From positions 1-19,608 of the forward strand of contig JAGQQT010000010.1 in assembly GCA_020426065.1 (NCBI GenBank): 19,608 nucleotides of DNA, read 5' to 3'. Below the pieces are notes generated by a model. It searched no databases and was not told the DNA's origin. It saw nothing but the letters and a program-made list of their open reading frames with translations. The stretch's first letter is position 1. Each line of letters opens with the position of its first letter. Shown here piece by piece: positions 1 to 7,964 of this stretch. This stretch comes from Planctomycetaceae bacterium. GTDB lineage: Bacteria > Planctomycetota > Planctomycetia > Planctomycetales > Planctomycetaceae. A program made the translations under genes and the position numbers.

Positions 1-864
1 CGCCTGCAATTGAGAGGGATCGACATTCCAGCCGAAAATCATGCGATTCATATCCTTGGCCTGCAGCACCCAGGAGGAAGCTGTCTGATCAAACAACGCC
101 CAGAACATGGCCACAAACAGATAGAGCGGTACGAGGTTCAGAATGGCGAGCAAACCGCGCGAGCTGAAGGTTTCCTGAAAGAAATTATTTCCCGATGGGG
201 GAATATGAACAAACTTCTTTCGCCCCAACCAGAACGTGAACGTGGCAATCGCCATCAGCACGCCTGGCACTCCAAACGCCACGGAAGGCCCAAACTCTTT
301 CAGGAGGAAGGGAGTCAGCAGAGTGGAGATAAACGAGCCGAAGTTGATCGAAAAGTAAAACCACTGAAAGACTCGCGAGATCAGATGCTGGTTCGATTTT
401 CCAAACTGATCTCCCACATGCGAGGAGACACATGGTTTGATGCCACCGGAGCCAATCGCGATCAGGGCGAAGGCAGTGTAGAGGGCAGTGCGAGGATCAA
501 TCCCCGTCAGTTGCGGCAGGTCCACCAGGGCCATCACCACATGCCCCAGGCAGTACACCATCGACAGCCAGAGAATGATCCGGTATTTCCCGAACAGCCA
601 GTCCGCAATGATCGCCCCGAAGATCGGGAACAGATACACCGCCGATTTGAACCCGTGCAGCCATTCACGGGCCTGCTCATCACTCATTGTATTGAGTTGA
701 CCATCCATCCCCAGCAGGTGTTCGGTCATGAACACGGTCAGGATTGCATTCATGCCGTAATAACTGAATCGTTCTGCCGCTTCGTTCCCCACAATGTAGG
801 GGATCCCCGGTGGCATGGTGGAAATTTCAAACGGTGCGGTTGCATGCTGGTGCTTATTGGCCAT
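1..864 (-). CDS. POT-family proton-dependent oligopeptide transporter (partial, C-terminus outside window)
   Basis: Inner-membrane symporter expected to import di- and tripeptides with protons. The reading frame stays open for 288 codons from an ATG at 864 to the window edge; family members are usually about 450-600 residues, so roughly the second half is missing. Residues 25-40 carry the POT signature, [16 protein letters not shown], with the ExxER proton-coupling motif followed by FxYYG. Further hydrophobic helices are visible at about 75-110, 128-140, 165-190, 195-213 and 235-258, and the loop DQFGKSNQ at about 151-158 fits the second conserved POT loop. The start is well supported by an AGGAAGG ribosome binding site 6-7 bases before the ATG. 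It lies 150 bases downstream of, and on the same strand as, the 187-residue membrane-anchored protein gene; a weak TCGACC/TATTCT pair (936-908) could give it its own promoter. Substrate range cannot be told from the sequence. Confidence 0.93.
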   Translation of the reverse strand, partial: MANKHQHATAPFEISTMPPGIPYIVGNEAAERFSYYGMNAILTVFMTEHLLGMDGQLNTMSDEQAREWLHGFKSAVYLFPIFGAIIADWLFGKYRIILWLSMVYCLGHVVMALVDLPQLTGIDPRTALYTAFALIAIGSGGIKPCVSSHVGDQFGKSNQHLISRVFQWFYFSINFGSFISTLLTPFLLKEFGPSVAFGVPGVLMAIATFTFWLGRKKFVHIPPSGNNFFQETFSSRGLLAILNLVPLYLFVAMFWALFDQTASSWVLQAKDMNRMIFGWNVDPSQLQA

Positions 865-1014
865 CACGTCCCTTCCTGCTGGGAAAATGAGAAATTCTCA
901 AGTGTGCAGAATAGGAGACTGCTCGCCAAAGGTCGAGACCAGAGCGGGGGCTGCGGAAAAAATCGGAGCTGTATCAATTTGGATTCAGTGGCTGACAGGA
1001 GGCTCAGCCCCGTT

Positions 1015-1578
1015 CTACAGCTTGCGGTCGACAATGGCCAGCGTCGCTGTCGCCAGCAGATCGACTGTGTTTTCTCCTGCATCTTCATCTTCCACAGCCA
1101 GATAGATGCGAACACTATAATCCCCAGGAGGAAACTCGGAACGACGGATCCTCTGGTCGCTTTCGATAATCCGATCTTCTGTGAGAGCGTGACATTGCCA
1201 CTCCCATCTTTGTTCCGTGATGCCAAAATCCCAGTCTTCATGTAACTTCTTTGACCAGACCGGTTTCATCGAAAGCACAAGATATGACTTTGCGCCGGGA
1301 GGAATTGATGCCAGGTTGGGCTGCAGATGGCCAGTCAGAAAAATCTCCTGTCCATACCAGAGTAGTAGATGGTTGTCCGCCACTTTTTCACCATTGAGCA
1401 ACAGCGACCAGTCCTCAACATGCTCCGTATTGAGATGCGTTGGACGTTTTCTCAGCAGGGAACCAGGACCATGATCGAATTTGTCAACAGGTGGCTTGCC
1501 AGGAAACAAGGACCATCCCAGCAGTACCAGCACAGCGATGATTGCCAGTGACCACCGTTTTTTCCCGGACGATTTCAT
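1015..1578 (-). CDS. Membrane-anchored hypothetical protein overlapping the DUF1559 gene
   Basis: Function not recognised. The protein has 187 residues: a short basic N-terminus, one transmembrane or signal-anchor helix at about residues 9-25, then a soluble domain of about 160 residues with many Trp and acidic residues and alternating hydrophobic stretches (for example VRIYLAVEDE near 156-165) suggesting a beta-sandwich outside the cytoplasm. I chose the ATG at 1578 because it has a GGAGG site 7 bases upstream and because it overlaps the TGA of the DUF1559 gene as ATGA, a typical translational coupling arrangement; a longer in-frame extension to 1749 would run deep into the DUF1559 gene and is unlikely. 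Coupling implies a product made together with the pseudopilin-like protein and perhaps acting with it. There is no Cys at the end of the hydrophobic segment, so it is an anchored protein rather than a lipoprotein. Confidence 0.8.
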   Translation of the reverse strand: MKSSGKKRWSLAIIAVLVLLGWSLFPGKPPVDKFDHGPGSLLRKRPTHLNTEHVEDWSLLLNGEKVADNHLLLWYGQEIFLTGHLQPNLASIPPGAKSYLVLSMKPVWSKKLHEDWDFGITEQRWEWQCHALTEDRIIESDQRIRRSEFPPGDYSVRIYLAVEDEDAGENTVDLLATATLAIVDRKL

Positions 1579-2462
1579 GGCTCGCCTCCATTGCGGGTGC
1601 CCATTGCCCACCAGACCTGACGATTGATCTGTTCGGAGACGAAGCGGACAGAGCAGTCTGCCATCGCCACATTCGCCCCACCCTGATGCAGACTGCTTGC
1701 AGTCAATGGATAAATCATGTTCGGGTTGAAAGGACGGCCGTTTGTGCAACTGTTGTGATTGGGAGGCAGGACATGGTTGTAATAACTGGTCATCAGCTGG
1801 GTCACCCGTGGTTTCCCTGCCCGATAATCACACTCATCGGCCATCTCTTGCAGGTCTTCATGATGCTCATCTGTCAGCAGAATCAGTCGCCCCCACAGAT
1901 GTGGATAATCATTCCAGTCCACATCCCGAGAATGGAATGCCGGCAGCGCCAGGCGCTCGGAAGCGGCAGACGTATTGGACAGGCCATCCAGGATATCCGC
2001 CTGCGTGATAAAAATCGTGTCCGGTCCGTCTTCACTCCAGCGATAACCACCAGTAAATCCATCACCAATGCCGCTGGCTTCCTCCAGATGGATCCCCCGA
2101 TTCCCATGATATGAAGTGAGCAGTGACCTCTGCAGTTCATCGGTATTCAGGGCGTCCGTCGGGCACATGGTAGGCCAGATCTTTTTAGCGGGATCGGCTT
2201 CCGAATAGTCTATGAATACCGTGACATTGACAAACACATCCCCTTCAACACCCGGAAAGCAGCCATGAAGCTCATGGTACTGATGCTGGGCCAGCATGAC
2301 ATGATGCAGATTGGACAGACAGTGGGCACGCCGAGCTTCTTCTCGTGCTTTTTGAATTGCCGGGACAATCAGAGCCAGGATGAGGGAGATTATCCCTGCG
2401 GCTGTCAGGATTTCGACAACCGTCACACCTGAACGGTAAGAAGACTCACCTGGTGACTGCAT
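1575..2462 (-). CDS. DUF1559 family protein with type IV pilin-like N-terminus
   Basis: A 295-residue member of the DUF1559 family, which is abundant in Planctomycetes; members are believed to be secreted and processed like pseudopilins, but their role is unknown. The prepilin-like segment lies at residues 12-47: a Gly12 before Val13, Glu17 at the +5 position of the mature chain, then a hydrophobic helix and the family-typical AIQKAREEARRAHC. The C-terminal family motif is present as HQGGANVAMADCSVRF near residue 257, where the usual Asp-Gly is Asp-Cys, and is followed by a Trp-containing tail ending in RNGGEP. The ribosome binding site is weak (AGGCGG, 7 bases before the ATG). The stop overlaps the start of the next gene. 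The hydrophobic core departs from the common FTLIELLVVIAIIAIL-like form, but the charge and length pattern is kept, so a working signal is still likely. Confidence 0.9.
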   Translation of the reverse strand: MQSPGESSYRSGVTVVEILTAAGIISLILALIVPAIQKAREEARRAHCLSNLHHVMLAQHQYHELHGCFPGVEGDVFVNVTVFIDYSEADPAKKIWPTMCPTDALNTDELQRSLLTSYHGNRGIHLEEASGIGDGFTGGYRWSEDGPDTIFITQADILDGLSNTSAASERLALPAFHSRDVDWNDYPHLWGRLILLTDEHHEDLQEMADECDYRAGKPRVTQLMTSYYNHVLPPNHNSCTNGRPFNPNMIYPLTASSLHQGGANVAMADCSVRFVSEQINRQVWWAMGTRNGGEP

Positions 2463-2670
2463 AAAAATGCCGCCTGAGGAAGTGAAAAGAAGTGACCTGG
2501 AGAAACTGACGGCAATGATCGGAAGAATATCCAGATCATACTCCGTTCACGATTTGTCTCTCCTGGGAAGCTGCGTACGTCAAAACTTCATGCTGAGCTT
2601 ATCCCGCTTACCATCAACCGGGCATTAGAAATGCTCAGCTGACAGATCTGGTATCACGACATGAAATCAG

Positions 2671-2696
2671 CTTATATCCACGCTCAAAAATGTCAA
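2671..2696 (-). promoter_or_regulatory. Weak candidate promoter for the DUF1559 gene pair
   Basis: On the minus strand TTGACA (2696-2691) is followed after 14 bases by TATAAG (2676-2671). Both boxes are close to the bacterial housekeeping consensus, but the spacer is about 3 bases shorter than optimal. It sits inside the 264-base gap between the four-helix membrane protein and the DUF1559 gene and would give a leader of about 200 bases. This is a pattern match only, with no conservation evidence. Confidence 0.2.
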
Positions 2697-2726
2697 TGTC
2701 ATTTGTACAGGGCTGAAGGCACCACT

Positions 2727-3275
2727 TCACACCTCGCTTACCATTCGGCTCTTCCAGTGGTTGGCAAACAGGATCGAGCCGATTGCCAGTGTGAGCAGGC
2801 TGCCGAACATGGCTCCCCAGATGGAGCCTCCTACCCACGCATATCGCAGCATCAGGCCAAACTCGTCTGGAACCCTGAAAAATGTGTTTCTATAGAACTC
2901 CGGACTGAGCGTGGCCAGAGACATGGCGATCAACCCACCGAGAAACCAGCAGCCATAAATCGTCAGGACCATTACCAGCAGATGCCACGCAGCATACCAG
3001 TAAGGGCAACGGGCCCGGGAAACAATTCCAGCCACGAGCGTGAAGACGAATGCGAAGAAAACGCCATAGATCAGACCTTCGAAGATCCCCTGGGCAATGC
3101 AGGCACGCCAGATCTGCTGAACATCATCCCAGCCCATCACGTTTCGGAAGTAGTTCGGACTAACGCTGCCATTGATAGCATTGGTTGTCGCTCCAATGAA
3201 TCCCCCGGCGAGGATTGCCGTGACGGCAATCAGAATCAATGAGATCGGGCGAGTGGGAGTTGTTGCGTTGTCCAT
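2727..3275 (-). CDS. Four-helix integral membrane protein of unknown function
   Basis: Function not recognised. The 182-residue protein has four hydrophobic helices at about 11-33, 61-85, 95-122 and 145-172, with a Gly/Ala-rich GGFIGATTNA motif at the end of the first helix and a soluble loop at 34-60 (SPNYFRNVMGWDD). The repeated GG/GxxxG patterns (helix 1 and around 149-165) suggest tight helix packing, and the two halves look loosely like two hairpins. The start is the ATG at 3275, though a TTG directly before it at 3278 is equally possible; a GGAAAG lies close upstream. It is the third gene of a likely operon with the HtrA-like protease and the SecD-head-like lipoprotein, 40 bases after the latter. 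No catalytic motif is visible. Confidence 0.8.
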   Translation of the reverse strand: MDNATTPTRPISLILIAVTAILAGGFIGATTNAINGSVSPNYFRNVMGWDDVQQIWRACIAQGIFEGLIYGVFFAFVFTLVAGIVSRARCPYWYAAWHLLVMVLTIYGCWFLGGLIAMSLATLSPEFYRNTFFRVPDEFGLMLRYAWVGGSIWGAMFGSLLTLAIGSILFANHWKSRMVSEV

Positions 3276-3315
3276 CAACTTTCCGGATCAGGAGGATGAA
3301 TCTCCCCCAAAGAAG

Positions 3316-3813
3316 TTACGGCATTCCTGTCACGGCAGAAATGGATTTCAGATACAACGGAGAGTGTGAATCACCTGTCAGAATGAATGTGCCACCAATC
3401 GTTCCCATGATACTGGGTGCCGAAACCACCTTGCCATTGATCAGAATTGCGATTCTTGAATGAACGGGCGGAGTGGTGGCGGCTTTCATTTTGGAGGCAC
3501 CGGTTGGATTGAGGATCACTTCCAGAGCCGGTTCAAACGTTGATGGAACATGCGATGAAGAAGACGGATGTTCCATATCGAATTTGGAGACTGTCGCCAC
3601 ATCTGCCGTGTCGGTAATCGCGGGCAGCACAAGATGGAGTGTCGATTTTGTACTCGGATCAACCACAGCCCGTGTTCCCGGCCCTGCGGCACTGGAAACG
3701 GCATAGAATTCAATCGTCGCCCCGGATGCGACCGGCACCCGCTTGGATGACGAACTCCCTCCGCACCCCGAAAGCAGAATCACGAAGACTGCCCATAATT
3801 TGAGCCACTGCAT
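3316..3813 (-). CDS. Lipoprotein resembling the SecD/SecDF P1 head subdomain
   Basis: A 165-residue putative lipoprotein: hydrophobic signal at residues 3-16 ending in the lipobox LLSGC with Cys17, then a Ser-rich linker. The rest follows the pattern of the periplasmic P1 head of the SecD protein-export subunit: IEFYAVS at 34-40, a middle part ending in ALEVILNPTGASKM at 96-109, and RIAILINGKVVSAPSIMGTI at 120-139 with the following GGTFILTG. In SecD the equivalent reads roughly LAIVLDGKVISAP...I..G...ITG. The flanking SecD membrane helices are absent, so this is a free-standing head domain on a lipid anchor. The ATG at 3813 has a strong GGGAGG site 6 bases upstream, which makes it a better start than the longer frame to 3855. 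The gene lies 45 bases after the HtrA-like protease stop and is probably co-transcribed with it. Function is inferred only; it is not a complete SecD. Confidence 0.82.
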   Translation of the reverse strand: MQWLKLWAVFVILLSGCGGSSSSKRVPVASGATIEFYAVSSAAGPGTRAVVDPSTKSTLHLVLPAITDTADVATVSKFDMEHPSSSSHVPSTFEPALEVILNPTGASKMKAATTPPVHSRIAILINGKVVSAPSIMGTIGGTFILTGDSHSPLYLKSISAVTGMP

Positions 3814-3858
3814 GCTGACCTCCCTGCAACTGACAAACTCTTCCATAACCTGCAATAC

Positions 3859-4986
3859 CTACAACTCCGTCCCGGCCAGTTTGACAGGAATTGTTTTGCG
3901 GGCGCCGTTGCGTTCGATGATGAATTCGATGGTTTCATCCGGCTCGTGTTCCTTGAGGATGGTTACCAGATCGGCGAAGGCTTTAATCTTCTCGTCTTCG
4001 CAACTGACAATCAGGTCACCCCGCTGCAGTCCCGCCTCGGCAGCTGGTCCGTTGGGAGACACTTCTGTAATCAGGCAGCCAGTGCTGGTGGCATCTCGTC
4101 CGCGGATTCCCAGATACGCTTTCTGTTTTGGTTTGGGAGGATCTTTGTCTGCGTCCGCCAGCCGGGTGTCTCCCTCGTTCAGTTCTTCCCATTGATTGAG
4201 GTAAATCTGCACGGGAACATGATAGTTAATTGTGTTACTCACACCGATCCGGCTGTGTATCCCCACAACCCGTCCATGCATGTCAAACAGTGGTCCGCCG
4301 GAATCCCCTCCGACCAGTGAGCAGTCGGTTTGAAGGGTTCGTTTGGCAGTGTCCACAACCCGCCCCACCCGGACAACGGGCAGGCGGGAGACTTCGTAGC
4401 CGTTGGGATGTCCGATGGCGATCACCCAGTCTCCTGTGTTGACAAAGTAATCCTCTGCCATCGGCACGAAATCATATGGTCCACGTCCGTTGAGCCTCAC
4501 GATGGCGGCATCACTGCGGGCATCAATTCCAACCACCGTTGCCCGATGCCTTCTGCCATCGTTAAAAATGATAATGACGGATTTCCCCAGTTCGCCTACT
4601 ACATGTGCAGCGGTCAAAACATGACCTTCAGGACTGATCACCACTCCACTCCCCTCACCGCCGCCCACCCGGATATTGACGGTTGCCTTCTGCAAATCTG
4701 GAACAAGTTTCAACGTGACCTGTTCAATCGCTTTCAGATCATTCACGGTACGTGGAAGCTGGTTGAACTGCAGTTGTGCAGGATCCAGTGCCTTCAAGGC
4801 CTTGGGGGGGATTTCCCGCTTAGGTGCTGCCAGAGCGGTTTTGCCTTTGGGGATTGAACTCCCGATTCTGTTTCCCAGTTCGGGAAGCCCCTGTCCACAG
4901 ACTGTGCTTCCGGTGTGCCCCAGCAGGAGCAGCAGTAGAAAACCTATCAGATGGAGACAGAATCCAGGGCAGCGAAATGCTTTCAT
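3859..4986 (-). CDS. Secreted trypsin-like serine protease with C-terminal PDZ domain (HtrA/DegP-like)
   Basis: A 375-residue envelope protease or quality-control chaperone of the HtrA/trypsin-2 type. The N-terminal signal peptide spans about residues 1-30 (long Leu run at 12-22). A linker of about 60 residues leads to the protease domain at about 90-265 with a complete catalytic triad: His128 in LTAAHVVG, Asp159 in RSDAAIVRL and Ser229 in GGDSGGPL. A single PDZ domain follows at about 288-372, with the carboxylate-binding-type segment YLGIRG at 291-296 and the usual GPAAEAGLQRGDLI at 313-326. Classic DegP has two PDZ domains and about 450 residues, so this is nearer the one-PDZ DegS or HtrA plan, but with a cleavable signal rather than a clear anchor. 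The start has only a distant AGGA. It is the first gene of a probable operon with the SecD-head-like lipoprotein and the four-helix membrane protein, and is divergent from rfbC. Confidence 0.93.
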   Translation of the reverse strand: MKAFRCPGFCLHLIGFLLLLLLGHTGSTVCGQGLPELGNRIGSSIPKGKTALAAPKREIPPKALKALDPAQLQFNQLPRTVNDLKAIEQVTLKLVPDLQKATVNIRVGGGEGSGVVISPEGHVLTAAHVVGELGKSVIIIFNDGRRHRATVVGIDARSDAAIVRLNGRGPYDFVPMAEDYFVNTGDWVIAIGHPNGYEVSRLPVVRVGRVVDTAKRTLQTDCSLVGGDSGGPLFDMHGRVVGIHSRIGVSNTINYHVPVQIYLNQWEELNEGDTRLADADKDPPKPKQKAYLGIRGRDATSTGCLITEVSPNGPAAEAGLQRGDLIVSCEDEKIKAFADLVTILKEHEPDETIEFIIERNGARKTIPVKLAGTEL

Positions 4987-5126
4987 GATGCAACATATCC
5001 TGTGAGTTCAGACCCGGTTGCAATGCCCTCAGCCATCAGGCTATGTTGGACAGAGATGAGACACTGTGAGCTGACAGTTTATTCAAATCAGTCCTCGCTC
5101 GGAAATCAACTGGAATATCAGAACAG

Positions 5127-5669
5127 ATGGAAATTGAAGAACTTCCCCTCCCCGGCTGCCTGCTGATCCGCCCGGATGTGTATGGTGATGAACGGGGTTT
5201 TTTCCTGGAATTATACCGGGAAAGCCGATATTGCGGATTGGGGCTCGATGTCCGGTTTACCCAGGATAATTTCTCGCGTTCCCGCCAGGGGACATTACGA
5301 GGACTGCATTACCAGCTGACAAAGCCCCAGGGAAAACTGGTGCAGGTGGTGCGGGGGGAAGTATTTGATGTCGCCGTTGATTTGCGAAAGCAGTCCCCGA
5401 CATTTGGTCAATCGATAGCCGTCCGCCTGACTGCCGAAGGGCACGAACAGTTTTACGTCCCGCCCGGTTGTGCTCACGGATTTTACGTGGTCAGTGAGAC
5501 TGCCGATTTTCTTTACAAATGCACAGCAGATTATGATGCCGCCGATGAGCGGGTGCTGCTCTGGAATGACCCCGATCTAAAGATCAACTGGCCATTGTCT
5601 GGGGAGCCCATCGTCTCGCCAAAGGATCAGCAGGGAATTCCACTGTTTGATGCGGATGTGTATCCGTAA
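5127..5669 (+). CDS. rfbC: dTDP-4-dehydrorhamnose 3,5-epimerase
   Basis: Cytosolic enzyme of dTDP-L-rhamnose synthesis that epimerises C3 and C5 of dTDP-4-keto-6-deoxyglucose. The 180-residue length matches the family. Visible motifs are RGFFLELYRE (23-32), the substrate loop QDNFSRSRQGTLRGLHYQ (46-63) with the catalytic base His61, QGKLVQVVRGEVFDVAVDLR (68-87) of the cupin core, and GCAHGFYVVSETADFLYKCT (114-133) with the catalytic Tyr130. Asp167 in SPKDQQG is placed to pair with the catalytic His, as in RmlC. The start ATG at 5127 gives the standard N-terminus, although the ribosome binding site is weak. The partner genes rfbA, rfbB and rfbD are not in the window. It is convergent with maf, with 15 bases between the stops. 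Confidence 0.95.
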   Translation: MEIEELPLPGCLLIRPDVYGDERGFFLELYRESRYCGLGLDVRFTQDNFSRSRQGTLRGLHYQLTKPQGKLVQVVRGEVFDVAVDLRKQSPTFGQSIAVRLTAEGHEQFYVPPGCAHGFYVVSETADFLYKCTADYDAADERVLLWNDPDLKINWPLSGEPIVSPKDQQGIPLFDADVYP

Positions 5670-5684
5670 TTGATCAGCTGAAGT

Positions 5685-6323
5685 TCAAATATTGAGGGAA
5701 TTTTGCAGCAGCAGACGGACCTCATCCATAGGGAGCCCTATGATATTGCTGAGACTCCCCTGAATCTGACTGACGAAAGAACTGGCCAGTCCCTGGATGG
5801 CATAACCACCTGCTTTCCCCTGGGATTCTCTTGTGCGGAGGTAGTCCTCGATTTCAGCTTCAGTCAGATGCCGCATGCGTATGGAAGAAGTGACCGTCAC
5901 TTCAAACAGCCGTCCCTGCTGATTCCTGAAACAGACTGCGGAAACGGCCCAGTGTGTCCGGCCCGAATAATGCAGAGTAAACCAGTCACGAACAGCCTGT
6001 TCCCAGTGGTCCTGCGGCGGCTGACCGAGCACTCGGAAATCCTTGAGTGAATTTCGACAGACAATCACCGTATCGGCAGTCAGCAACAGGTCTCCCTGTT
6101 GAAAAGAACTTTGCTGTGAAACCTGCTCATTCTTCAGTCGGGCAATCTGGCGCAGTTTCTTTTCGATCTGCGGAAATTCATAGACCTGGTCCAGTTGTTC
6201 CTCACTGCAGTCGGCTGGAGGATCGATTAAAATCCGATCTTCCGGGATGAGCTGCAGGAGTAATTGCCGTCGCTGCGGGGAGCGTGAACCGAGAATCAGA
6301 CGGGGGAGTGTTTCGAACTTCAT
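5685..6323 (-). CDS. maf: Maf-like nucleotide pyrophosphatase
   Basis: Cytosolic Maf/HAM1-fold enzyme, expected to hydrolyse nucleoside triphosphates to monophosphates (house-cleaning of non-canonical nucleotides), historically linked to septum formation. The 212-residue protein has the N-terminal substrate loop LILGSRSPQRRQLL (9-22), the metal/catalytic Asp84 in LTADTVIV, the GRTHWAVSAV strand (121-130), GKAGGYAIQG (169-178) with Lys170 and Gln177, and the C-terminal SNIIGLPM (192-199). It is slightly longer than the usual 190-200 residues. The segment that normally reads GKP is GQP here (100-102), so a normally conserved Lys is Gln. The ATG at 6323 is preceded directly by an in-frame TTG; I chose the ATG, with GGA 8 bases upstream. 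It is divergent from the phospholipase D gene. Confidence 0.93.
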   Translation of the reverse strand: MKFETLPRLILGSRSPQRRQLLLQLIPEDRILIDPPADCSEEQLDQVYEFPQIEKKLRQIARLKNEQVSQQSSFQQGDLLLTADTVIVCRNSLKDFRVLGQPPQDHWEQAVRDWFTLHYSGRTHWAVSAVCFRNQQGRLFEVTVTSSIRMRHLTEAEIEDYLRTRESQGKAGGYAIQGLASSFVSQIQGSLSNIIGLPMDEVRLLLQNSLNI

Positions 6324-6447
6324 CAAATTGTCCAGGTTACAGGTCTTGCAGCTTTCACGAATCCGGAAACAATAGCCTGAGCAAGCTTCGTCGCGAACGA
6401 ATGAGAGAACTCGTTCTCACCGGCATACAAACGACTTCCAGGGTATT

Positions 6448-7878
6448 GTGCTTACGATGCAGACAATTTCCTATCTCTATCTGATCGGTGAGTGGATCAT
6501 CCGACTGATTCTGATCCCCTTCATCGCCTGGAGATTACGACCTCCCGTCGCACTGGCCTGGATCGCCGTGATTTCCTTTCAACCGTTCTTAGGTATAGTC
6601 GGTTACAGCCTGTTTGGCGATCCACGTCTGCCAAGAAAACGCATTGCAGAGCATGCTCGACGCCGCAAGCGACTCCAGCTGGATATCTGGCCGATGATCA
6701 AGAATTATTGTGTCGAGCCACCGGAAGCGGAACAGGATGCTTCAACTCATCTGCTCTCCGTTCAATTGGGGGAAATGCCAGCCGTGCGTGGAAATTCCTT
6801 TACGCTCCTCAACGATACCCAGGAAGTAATCGAACGCCTGATTGAAGATATTGATCGAGCGGACTGCACACTGCACATGCTCTTTTACATCTGGCGGGAT
6901 GATGAGACGGGCCAGCGAGTAACGGACGCCGTTTTACGAGCCCGCCAACGGGGTGTGACCTGCCGGCTACTGCTGGATGCCGTCGGTTCGCGTTCCTTTC
7001 TGAAGAACCAGATGGCCCGACTGCGGGCAGCGGGAGTTGATGTTCACATCGTTCTGCCTGTCAACCTGTTTCGCCGCCGGTTTCACAGGATCGACATGCG
7101 AAATCATCGCAAGCTGGTTGTGATCGATGGCCGCCTGGCCTACACGGGAAGCCAGAACATTGTGGATGCCGATTACGGCACGAAAAAACTGGTTTGGTAT
7201 GACCTGATGATGCGGTTGCAGGGTCCGATTGTCACACAGTTGCAGTCCATGTTCATGACCGACTGGTATGCCGAAACTGATGAAAAACTGAACCCCATCG
7301 AATGTTTCCCCACACCTCAGGAGTCGGGAAGCTATATTCTGGAGCTGATCCCCAGTGGCCCAACCTATCGGACAGAGAATCTGCATCGGCTGATTGTGGC
7401 GAAAATCTATGAGGCCCGTCAGCAGGTAATGATCACCACTCCGTATTTTATTCCGGATGATTCATTATTGCAGGCTATTGAAGTGGCCCGGCTGAGAGGG
7501 GTGCGGATCATCCTGGTTCTGCCGGAACATTCCGATCAGATTCTGGTCAGCACCGCTCAACGCTCCTATTACGAACAACTGCTCGAATATGGTGCTGAAG
7601 TGTATCTGTTTCAGCCTGGTCTGCTGCACTCAAAAACGTTGACCATTGATGATCGGTTTGCCCTGGTCGGAACCAGTAACATGGATGTCCGGTCCTTCAA
7701 ACTTAATCTGGAGATGAACCTGATCCTGTTTGATCCGGAGCCGATCCGAACTGTCCAACAGCAGCAGGAAGCATACCTGGCTCAATCACGGCGGCTGTAT
7801 GCTGCGGAATGGTCGAAGCGGGGCATGATGCAAGAAGCGCGGGAAGCAGTTGCCCGGTTGCTGGCGCCTTTGTTGTAA
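6448..7878 (+). CDS. cls: Cardiolipin synthase (phospholipase D superfamily)
   Basis: Inner-membrane enzyme that condenses two phosphatidylglycerol molecules, or a related pair, to cardiolipin. It has 476 residues, the usual bacterial Cls size. Two N-terminal transmembrane helices lie at about 7-28 and 34-54, matching the Cls_N anchor domain. Two complete HKD motifs follow: HRKLVVID (His220, Lys222, Asp227, with GSQN at 234-237) and HSKTLTID (His394, Lys396, Asp401, with GTSNMD at 408-413). The [11 protein letters not shown] segment after the second motif is typical of bacterial cardiolipin synthases rather than other PLD enzymes. Start choice is open: GTG at 6448 has AGGG 4 bases upstream, while ATG at 6457 (three codons later) is 13 bases from it. 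It stands alone, divergent from maf and convergent with the EVE gene. Confidence 0.93.
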   Translation: MLTMQTISYLYLIGEWIIRLILIPFIAWRLRPPVALAWIAVISFQPFLGIVGYSLFGDPRLPRKRIAEHARRRKRLQLDIWPMIKNYCVEPPEAEQDASTHLLSVQLGEMPAVRGNSFTLLNDTQEVIERLIEDIDRADCTLHMLFYIWRDDETGQRVTDAVLRARQRGVTCRLLLDAVGSRSFLKNQMARLRAAGVDVHIVLPVNLFRRRFHRIDMRNHRKLVVIDGRLAYTGSQNIVDADYGTKKLVWYDLMMRLQGPIVTQLQSMFMTDWYAETDEKLNPIECFPTPQESGSYILELIPSGPTYRTENLHRLIVAKIYEARQQVMITTPYFIPDDSLLQAIEVARLRGVRIILVLPEHSDQILVSTAQRSYYEQLLEYGAEVYLFQPGLLHSKTLTIDDRFALVGTSNMDVRSFKLNLEMNLILFDPEPIRTVQQQQEAYLAQSRRLYAAEWSKRGMMQEAREAVARLLAPLL

Positions 7879-7964
7879 ACCTCCGATGAATAACGCTGGT
7901 CTGCCTAACACAGATAGTTTGTCACTCATTGTTTTGAGGCCAGACCACAACGAGTTGACATCAA

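Noticed and set aside
990..1009. GGCTGA/TCAGCC hairpin after the stop of the 187-residue protein gene
   Set aside because: Only 6 bp, and the nearest minus-strand T-run is almost 30 bases away, so it does not qualify as an intrinsic terminator.
10..1245. A 411-codon open frame on the plus strand
   Set aside because: It is antisense to the POT transporter and the membrane-anchored protein. Its translation is rich in His, Gln and Arg with no domain, while the minus strand has the clear POT signature.
6395..6418. GAGAAC/GTTCTC and GAACGA/TCGTTC inverted repeats upstream of cls
   Set aside because: Short and overlapping, with no positional relation to recognisable promoter boxes; they could be an operator but there is no supporting evidence.
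7879..7964. GGTCTG ... CAGACC pairing between the convergent cls and EVE genes
   Set aside because: Six base pairs enclosing a loop of more than 30 bases and no adjacent T-run; not convincing as a terminator.
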